A DNA stretch of 64,000 nucleotides from Microbacterium sp. MYb54. GTDB taxonomy: Bacteria; Actinomycetota; Actinomycetes; Actinomycetales; Microbacteriaceae. The DNA is taken from assembly GCF_002979515.1 (NCBI RefSeq), contig NZ_PCPA01000010.1, positions 93,646 to 157,645 on the forward strand, given 5' to 3'. The translations under genes and the position numbers were made by a program. Of the stretch, positions 58,647-64,000 are shown in pieces (the first letter of the stretch is position 1; each line of letters opens with the position of its first letter). Under the pieces are notes generated by a model that made no database searches, was not told the DNA's origin, and was given only the letters and a program-made list of their open reading frames with translations.

Positions 58647-59827
58647 TGACGGCAATCGCAGTGGATCCAACATCCAGAACCAAGAAGCAGGAGAAGGCTC
58701 CGATGAACGAGAGATCCGGAGGCGGAAGACTCGTCGTCGACGGCCTGAAGAAGGACTACGAGCTGGATGGCGCGGCCGTTCCCGTCGTCAAAGACGTCAC
58801 CTTCACGATCGAGCCGGGAACGTTCTACTCGCTGCTGGGTCCGTCGGGATGCGGCAAGACGACCACGCTGCGCTGTGTCGCCGGCCTCGAGCGGAGCAAC
58901 GGCGGTGTCATCTCGCTCGACGGCGGCGTTCTGTCGACGGGCACCGAGCACGTATCGCCGGACAAGCGCGACATCGGCATGGTGTTCCAGAACTACGCGA
59001 TCTGGCCGCACATGACGGTCTTCGCCAACGCGATCTTCCCGCTGCAGGTCGCGGGTTCGAAGCTTCCGAAGCAGGAGGCGCGCAAGCGGGCGATGGAGGC
59101 GCTCGAGCTCGTGCAGCTCGACCACCTCGCGCAGCGTCCGGCCACCGCGCTGTCGGGTGGACAGCAGCAGCGACTCGCTCTCGCCCGTGCGCTCGCTCAT
59201 CGTCCGCGACTGCTGCTCCTCGACGAGCCGCTGTCGAACCTCGACGCCAAGCTGCGCGACACCATGCGCAACGAGCTGCGGAGTCTGCAGCGCACCCTGG
59301 GCATCAGCGCCCTGTACGTCACGCACGATCAGTCCGAGGCGCTGTCGATGTCGGACCGGGTGGCCGTGATGAACGAGGGGCGGATCGTGCAGGAGGCCAC
59401 GCCCCGCGAACTCTACGACCAGCCCGCAGACCGGTTCGTGGCGAACTTCGTGGGCCGCGCGAACATGATCCCCGCCGTGGTGATCGACCGCGATGGCGCC
59501 GGCGACGCGGTGGTCGAGGCGCTCGGCACGCGGTTGCAGACGCCCGTGCCCGACGACGTCTCGGCGGGCGATCAGGTCACGTTGACCTTCCGCCCCGAGA
59601 CCGTGCGTTGGCACGAGACCGCGGTCGACCGCCCGAACGTGCTTCCCGTGCGCATCGTGCGGGTGGAGTTCCTCGGCGAGATCGTCGAGTACGAGGCCGA
59701 GGTGCTCACCGACGGCGAGCCGGTCGCCACGATCGTCGGACGCGGAGCACCGCAGGCGACACCCCCCGAGGGCGGCAGGGTCTTCCTCGAACTGGTCCCG
59801 CACGCCTGCCGCGTGCTGGGCGCCTGA
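58643..59827 (+). CDS. ABC transporter ATPase, spermidine/iron/phosphonate-type (PotA-like)
   Basis: A 394-residue ATPase: Walker A GPSGCGKTTTLRCVAGLE, Q-loop FQNYAIWPHMTV, signature SGGQQQRLALARAL, Walker B LLLLDEPLSNLDAKLR, switch His in YVTHDQSEAL. A C-terminal TOBE domain (VTLTFRPETVRWHE...) is present, as in CUT1/PotA/FbpC proteins. About 25 extra N-terminal residues precede the ATPase core; an internal ATG at 58703 might be the real start. It powers import through the fused permease two genes downstream. Confidence 0.92.
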   Translation: MMTAIAVDPTSRTKKQEKAPMNERSGGGRLVVDGLKKDYELDGAAVPVVKDVTFTIEPGTFYSLLGPSGCGKTTTLRCVAGLERSNGGVISLDGGVLSTGTEHVSPDKRDIGMVFQNYAIWPHMTVFANAIFPLQVAGSKLPKQEARKRAMEALELVQLDHLAQRPATALSGGQQQRLALARALAHRPRLLLLDEPLSNLDAKLRDTMRNELRSLQRTLGISALYVTHDQSEALSMSDRVAVMNEGRIVQEATPRELYDQPADRFVANFVGRANMIPAVVIDRDGAGDAVVEALGTRLQTPVPDDVSAGDQVTLTFRPETVRWHETAVDRPNVLPVRIVRVEFLGEIVEYEAEVLTDGEPVATIVGRGAPQATPPEGGRVFLELVPHACRVLGA

Positions 59828-59885
59828 CGAAATCACGCACCACACCCGCAATCACACACCTGATGTCAGAGAGGACATTCAGATC

Positions 59886-61046
59886 ATGAAGAGAACACTG
59901 GGAGCAGTCGCCATCACGGCGGTCTTCGCACTCGCCCTGACCGGATGCAACACGTCGACCGAGGCCGCCGGCGGTGGCAGCGCGCTCAAGGGCGACGCCG
60001 CCTCGGCCACCTGCGACGCCGCGGAGATCGGAGCGATCACGCGCTGCGAGAACTTCTACGACGACTACTGGCCCGAGATCGACAAGCAGCTCGACACCCT
60101 CTACGAAGAGGCGAAGAAGGCCGATGGCGGCACGCTCGTCATCTGGGACTGGTACGAACTGTCGCCCGATGTGATCGAGCAGTTCAACAAGCGCTTCCCC
60201 GACATCAAGGTCGAGACCAGGGGCCTCACCTACAACCTGTCGTCGGCGATCATCTCGGCCAAGGCCACGGGTTCGCGCAACACCGATGTGGTGTCCGGCT
60301 CCATCACCTCGATGGCCGCCATGTACGACGAGGGCTTCTGGGAGAAGGTCGACTGGGAGAGCTTCGGCGTTCCGAAGGAGTTCCTGACCATCGGCGCCCC
60401 CGAGCTCATGCCCGACAGCATCAACGGCACGCTCATCCAGTACAACACCGACAAGGTCGAGTCGGTGCCGGAGACGCTCGACGGTCTGCTCGCCCCCGAG
60501 TACAAGGACAAGGTGTCGGTCGCCGGCTACAACGCGGTGGTCTTCGCCGGATACGGCATGGCCGAGGGTGAAGACAAGATGGTCTCGCTGATCGACGAGC
60601 TGATGTCGTCGGGCAACCTGAAGCTGCTGGAAGACCAGGGCGCTCCGCTCTCCAGCGGTGACGTGCCGATCGCGCTCAACCAGACGCTGTTCAACCCGAA
60701 CCCGGCGCTGCAGGTCTCGCCGTTCGAGCACGCGGGGGTCTGGGCGCAGTTCTCCGGAGTGAACTCCGACGCCAAGAACAAGCCGGGTGCGGCGCTGTGG
60801 ACCCTGTGGAACGCGTTCGACCCCGACTGGATCAAGCTCCGCATGACCGACGAGCGCTTCGCCAGCACCCAGGTGCCGTTCGCAGGTCTTCCGGCCGCGA
60901 CGTTCGCCGAGTCCACCGGGCTCATGAAGACGAACTCCGACGCACTGCTGCTCGGCCTCGACAACGGGGCCGAGACCGAGACGCAGGCCACTCGTGACGA
61001 CTGGCAGGCCATGATCAACGCCGCCGACAAGGCGCTGAACGGATAA
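59886..61046 (+). CDS. ABC transporter substrate-binding lipoprotein (PotD/AfuA-like)
   Basis: A 386-residue solute-binding protein with a lipobox (LTGC near residue 21). The mature part has 'GTLVIWDWYELSPDVIEQFNKRFPDIKVE' and 'GTLIQYNTDKVESVPETLDGLLAPEYKDKVS', typical of the family 1/6 proteins that serve PotA/FbpC-type systems (polyamine, iron(III), aminoethylphosphonate, or small organic solutes). No clear iron-binding Tyr pair. Given the operon, the ligand may be an aromatic or amino-acid-like compound. GAGAGGAC precedes the ATG. Confidence 0.92.
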   Translation: MKRTLGAVAITAVFALALTGCNTSTEAAGGGSALKGDAASATCDAAEIGAITRCENFYDDYWPEIDKQLDTLYEEAKKADGGTLVIWDWYELSPDVIEQFNKRFPDIKVETRGLTYNLSSAIISAKATGSRNTDVVSGSITSMAAMYDEGFWEKVDWESFGVPKEFLTIGAPELMPDSINGTLIQYNTDKVESVPETLDGLLAPEYKDKVSVAGYNAVVFAGYGMAEGEDKMVSLIDELMSSGNLKLLEDQGAPLSSGDVPIALNQTLFNPNPALQVSPFEHAGVWAQFSGVNSDAKNKPGAALWTLWNAFDPDWIKLRMTDERFASTQVPFAGLPAATFAESTGLMKTNSDALLLGLDNGAETETQATRDDWQAMINAADKALNG

Positions 61047-61048
61047 CG

Positions 61049-62911
61049 ATGTTCAAGGCAGGACGGACCACGGGGCGAAAGCGTCCCACCACGATGACGA
61101 TCGCGATGATCGTCTCGGGCGCGGTCATCTTCATCCTTCTCGCGGTACCGCTGATCGTCCAGGTGATCACCGCGTTCCGTGGTCCGTTTCTGCCCTTCGG
61201 CGTCTCATCGGCGAAGTGGGGTGTCGAGAACTTCGTCACCCTGTGGCAGCTGCGTGAAGACTTCTGGGGAGTGCTCGGCGCGACCGGCGCCTTCGTCGGC
61301 GGCTCCACGCTGCTCACGCTCCTGATGGCGTTCGGCCTCGCCTGGGTCACGGTGCGCACGGATGCACCGTGGCGTCGCCTCATCTCGGTGCTGGTGATCG
61401 TGCCGTACATCATCCCGCCGATCGTGAAGGCCCAGGCCTACCTGCTGATGCTGTCGCCGGAGTCTGGCGTGCTCAACCAGATGCTGCGACTGCTGCCGTT
61501 CGCGAGCGACGTGCCGATCGATCCGTACGCCTTCCCGACCATGATCTTCATCCAGGCGCTGACCAACGTCACGTTCCCGTATCTGATGATCGTGCCCATC
61601 CTGACGAACATGGATGGCTCTCTGGAGGAGTCCGCACGGGTGTCCGGAGCCTCGTGGCCGCAGACGCTGCGTCGGGTGACGCTGCCGATGCTCTGGCCCG
61701 GCCTCCTCGGAGTGACCGTGCTCACCTTCATCCTCGGTCTCGGCAGTCTCGAGGTCCCGCTGCTGTTCGGTCAGGAGTCGGGGCGCGACATCTTCGCCCT
61801 CAAGCTCTGGACGCTCATCAGCTCCAACGCGGGCGAGCTGCCCCAGTACGGTCTGGCCGCCGCGTGGGGCCTGGTGTTCCTCGTGATCACGACCATCGCC
61901 TTCGCGATCTATCTGCGGGCCACGCGCAACGCCGAGCGAAGAGCCTCGGTGTCGGGCAAGGGCTTCCGGCCGTCGACCATGCGGATGGGGCCGTGGAAGA
62001 TCCCGGTCATGCTGCTGGTCGCCGTGTTCATCCTGCTCACCGGCATCCTTCCTCTTCTGGCGCTGCTGTGGGCGGCGATCACCCCGTACCCTGTGGCATT
62101 CTCGATCGACGCGATGCTCGGCAGCACCGACTTCGGAGCGTTCGGCACGGTGCTCGCCGACCCGGAGTTCTGGGTGTCGCTCGGGCGCACGGTCATCATC
62201 GCGGGCGGCAGCGCCACGATCGCGGTGGTCTTCGCCACGGTGCTCGCCTACGGCATCGCCCGCAGCAAGAAGACGTGGTGGGTGAAGGCCATGGACCTGT
62301 TCGCCTCGTCGTCGGTCGCGATCCCCGCGACCATCGCCGGCTTCGCGATGTTCCTCACCTTCATGGTGATCAACCCGTACATCCCGATCGCGGGTACGCT
62401 GCTCGCTCTCGTGATCGCTTACTCGTACCGGGTGTCGATCGCCTACCGCTCGTCGTACAGCGCGACGCTGCAGATCCGTCCCGAGCTGGAGGAGGCGGCG
62501 CTCACCAGCGGAGCGAGTCGGTTCGAGGGGTTCCGCCGCATCATCGCGCCGCTGCTGATGCCCACCGTGATGGCGGTGTGGATCCAGATGTTCATCCTCG
62601 GCACCAACGAGTTCACCCTCCCGGCGTTCCTCGCGACCCCGTCGTCGCGTCCACTGTCGATGTACATCTACGCCATGATCAACCCGCGGTCCGCGCAGTT
62701 GTACGCGCCGGACCAGGGGGCCGCGATGGCGCTGATCTTCACGTTGATGGTGTTCGCGATCGGCTACGGCCTGCAGTGGGCGCTCTCCCGGCGCGCGATC
62801 GGTCGGGCCCGCAAGCCCGTCGCCGCGGGGCTCCCCACCCTCGCCGCGCCTCCTGTCCCGGCGGCCGACTCCGCGACGGTGACCCTGGCCGTGCAGCGCC
62901 AGAAGCGCTGA
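61049..62911 (+). CDS. ABC transporter permease, two domains fused (FbpB-like)
   Basis: A 620-residue permease holding two complete six-span domains in one chain, as in FbpB/SfuB. Coupling loops: 'EESARVSGASWPQTLRRVTLPMLWPGL' in the first half and 'EEAALTSGASRFEGFRRIIAPLLMPTV' in the second. Between the halves is a basic loop with RNAERRASVSGKGFRPS. The start is two bases after the binding-protein stop. It forms the whole channel alone with the ATPase at 58643. Last gene of the LysR-linked block. Confidence 0.93.
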   Translation: MFKAGRTTGRKRPTTMTIAMIVSGAVIFILLAVPLIVQVITAFRGPFLPFGVSSAKWGVENFVTLWQLREDFWGVLGATGAFVGGSTLLTLLMAFGLAWVTVRTDAPWRRLISVLVIVPYIIPPIVKAQAYLLMLSPESGVLNQMLRLLPFASDVPIDPYAFPTMIFIQALTNVTFPYLMIVPILTNMDGSLEESARVSGASWPQTLRRVTLPMLWPGLLGVTVLTFILGLGSLEVPLLFGQESGRDIFALKLWTLISSNAGELPQYGLAAAWGLVFLVITTIAFAIYLRATRNAERRASVSGKGFRPSTMRMGPWKIPVMLLVAVFILLTGILPLLALLWAAITPYPVAFSIDAMLGSTDFGAFGTVLADPEFWVSLGRTVIIAGGSATIAVVFATVLAYGIARSKKTWWVKAMDLFASSSVAIPATIAGFAMFLTFMVINPYIPIAGTLLALVIAYSYRVSIAYRSSYSATLQIRPELEEAALTSGASRFEGFRRIIAPLLMPTVMAVWIQMFILGTNEFTLPAFLATPSSRPLSMYIYAMINPRSAQLYAPDQGAAMALIFTLMVFAIGYGLQWALSRRAIGRARKPVAAGLPTLAAPPVPAADSATVTLAVQRQKR

Positions 62912-62942
62912 GCGGCGGCGCGCGCCCCGCCCCCCCGGGCCG

Positions 62943-63020
62943 CGAGTGCACGGCTTCGCGTCGAGTGCACGGCTTATCGATGCGAGGATGCCGTGCACTC
63001 GGCAGGATGCCGTGCACTCG
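62943..63020. repeat. Cluster of inverted 19-base-period repeats (GAGTGCACGGC)
   Basis: CGAGTGCACGGCTT occurs at 62943-62956 and 62962-62975 (19 bases apart). The reverse form, AGGATGCCGTGCACTCG, occurs at 62985-63001 and 63004-63020 (also 19 apart). Together they can fold into a long hairpin after the permease gene. It looks like an extragenic palindromic repeat and may act as a terminator. Confidence 0.85.
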
Positions 63021-63084
63021 ACGAGAACGCCCGACTGCGGCGGTGTCCCCCGAACAGTCGACAGACACGGCGCTCAGAAACGTC

Positions 63085-63090
63085 TAGTGT
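63085..63090 (+). promoter_or_regulatory. -10 box (TAGTGT) before a membrane-protein gene
   Basis: TAGTGT lies 58 bases before the chosen ATG (63148), giving a leader of about 50 bases. A second ATG at 63100 would make the transcript nearly leaderless. Confidence 0.4.
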
Positions 63091-63147
63091 CCTGATGGCA
63101 TGACGTCTCTTCGTCGTGTGCAGGATTCGTGTGGGGGAGAGGGCAGA

Positions 63148-63552
63148 ATGCGCGTGCGAGCACCTTCGGCCAAGGCGGGGATCGTCGTCGGAGCGGTGAT
63201 CATCCTTCCGATGATCGGGATCGCCCTCGGCGCGATGAACCTCCTGATCGGGTATGTCTGGTCGCTGCTGGTGGTCATCGCCCTGGTGGTCTTCACCGCG
63301 CGTGCGTTCCGTGGTCCCGGCGAGGGGCCGGAGCCCCGGCCGTGGTGGCGGATGACGACGACGGCTCTCTCCAGTGCGGTCCTCTCCGTCCTCTTCGCGA
63401 TTCAGGCCGTCACCGGCCTCTTTCGAGCGGGGACCGCTCCGTTCCCGGCCGCCGTCGTTCTCGGCGCGCTTCTGGCGCTGGCCATAGCCGGCGCGTATGC
63501 CGTTTCCGCGACCCGCCTCGTCCGCGTCGAGAGAGCGCGGACGAGATCGTGA
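63148..63552 (+). CDS. Small integral membrane protein
   Basis: A 134-residue protein with four predicted spans (near residues 9-28, 32-50, 67-88 and 95-117) joined by short charged loops (FRGPGEGPEPRPWWR between the second and third). I do not recognise a family. The ATG at 63148 has GGGGAGAG eight bases before it; an in-frame ATG at 63100 would add a 16-residue polar head. The next gene follows 4 bases after its stop, so the two are probably cotranscribed. Confidence 0.7.
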   Translation: MRVRAPSAKAGIVVGAVIILPMIGIALGAMNLLIGYVWSLLVVIALVVFTARAFRGPGEGPEPRPWWRMTTTALSSAVLSVLFAIQAVTGLFRAGTAPFPAAVVLGALLALAIAGAYAVSATRLVRVERARTRS

Positions 63553-63556
63553 CTCG

Positions 63557-63991
63557 ATGACGAATGCAGACCGCCGGCGCAATCTGGGATGGTGGTTCGT
63601 CCTCCTGAGCGCGCTGGGCGCGGCGCTGATCTGGTTCGTGTTCATCGGTCAGTACGCCGACGGCCGAGAGATCGAAGGCCAGTGCTTCGGGAACGTGCCC
63701 CCAGGGGCTGTGGGGACAGAAGACTCCTCCGCCTACGAAGCCGACATCACCTTCCTCCCCCCGGGTCGACAGTGCACCTACGCCGCCACGGACGGAGGCA
63801 CGATCACCACCCAGACCGGTGAGTCTCGGGTCCCGATCGCGTTCCTCGCCACCGGACTCGGGCTCCTCGCGCTGGTCTTGACCTGGGTGTTCCGCCGACG
63901 GGTCACCGCGATGCAACAGGTTCTCACCCACTCCGCGCTCCTCTTCCTCGGCCTGGGTTGGGCCACGATCGCCATCTACGCCAACGGCTAG
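63557..63991 (+). CDS. Small membrane protein with extracytoplasmic loop
   Basis: A 144-residue protein with one span near residues 10-32, an outside loop of about 55 residues that contains two Cys (EGQCFGNVPPG and GRQCTYAA) which could form a disulfide, and two spans at the C-terminal side (near 95-112 and 120-140). Unknown function, no family recognised. It follows the previous membrane-protein gene by 4 bases. The stop codon TAG is at 63989-63991, just inside the window. Confidence 0.72.
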   Translation: MTNADRRRNLGWWFVLLSALGAALIWFVFIGQYADGREIEGQCFGNVPPGAVGTEDSSAYEADITFLPPGRQCTYAATDGGTITTQTGESRVPIAFLATGLGLLALVLTWVFRRRVTAMQQVLTHSALLFLGLGWATIAIYANG

Positions 63992-64000
63992 CCCCCCGCT

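Noticed and set aside
58662..58669. Second TGGATCCA core near the start of the PotA-like ATPase gene
   Set aside because: Only the 8-base core matches, the flanks differ, it lies within coding sequence, and one chance copy is expected in 64 kb.
56415..58673. Long minus-strand open frame opposite the LVIVD and MFS genes
   Set aside because: Arg/Asp/His/Gln-rich low-complexity translation with no family features; plus-strand genes here have clear motifs.
61205..62998. Long minus-strand open frame opposite the fused permease
   Set aside because: Shadow of the permease gene; it also runs through the 19-base repeat cluster.

Overview
The window is chromosomal DNA from a high-GC Gram-positive actinobacterium, most likely Microbacteriaceae and probably Microbacterium or a close relative. 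This rests on the strong GC bias at third codon positions, the actinobacterial rpsF-ssb-rpsR-rplI block, LPXTG/LAXTG surface proteins, lipobox lipoproteins, ECF sigma, WYL, GntR and Lrp regulators, and many genes whose -10 box lies only 7-8 bases before the start codon (leaderless transcripts). No rRNA, tRNA, CRISPR array, phage or insertion sequence was seen.

1-10 kb: the end of a RibD/DHFR-type reductase, a GNAT acetyltransferase, an LPATG-anchored multi-repeat surface protein, a Tat-exported phospholipase C/phosphatase, a lipoprotein, an LATTG-anchored purple-acid-phosphatase-like enzyme, CCA-adding enzyme and a VapBC-type toxin-antitoxin pair. 10-15 kb: a TetR gene divergent from a DHFR-family reductase across an inverted repeat, then a GAF-domain regulator, an aldehyde dehydrogenase and a DUF779 protein. 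15-21 kb: a complete peptide/nickel-type ABC importer operon (minus strand) led by a DUF1684 gene, followed by an apparently orphan TacT-like acetyltransferase. 21-29 kb: membrane and unknown genes, a GNAT enzyme, a large Cys-type sulfatase and an Lrp/AsnC regulator. 29-35 kb: a second complete peptide-type ABC operon, divergent from the Lrp gene.

35-41 kb: an ECF sigma factor overlapping a membrane partner gene, a lipoprotein, the ribosomal/ssb block with a structured leader and a strong terminator, and a WYL regulator divergent from an alpha/beta hydrolase. 41-46 kb: an RND exporter with two unusual insertions, divergent from a GntR-family regulator across a palindrome.

46-63 kb is the most interesting part. 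A tightly overlapping minus-strand operon encodes the whole meta-cleavage route from 3-hydroxyanthranilate to pyruvate and acetyl-CoA (dehydrogenase, hydratase, acetaldehyde dehydrogenase, aldolase, decarboxylase, deaminase, dioxygenase, ACMS decarboxylase), followed by kynureninase. Divergent from it are a LysR regulator, a cytoplasmic LVIVD beta-propeller protein of unknown activity, a DHA2 exporter and a three-gene ABC importer with a fused double permease. A shared 18-base motif in the promoters on both sides of the LysR gene suggests one regulon: import of a substrate, conversion by an unrecognised step, then ring cleavage. The enzymes that normally make 3-hydroxykynurenine from tryptophan are absent here. 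The window ends with a 19-base-period repeat cluster and two small membrane-protein genes.
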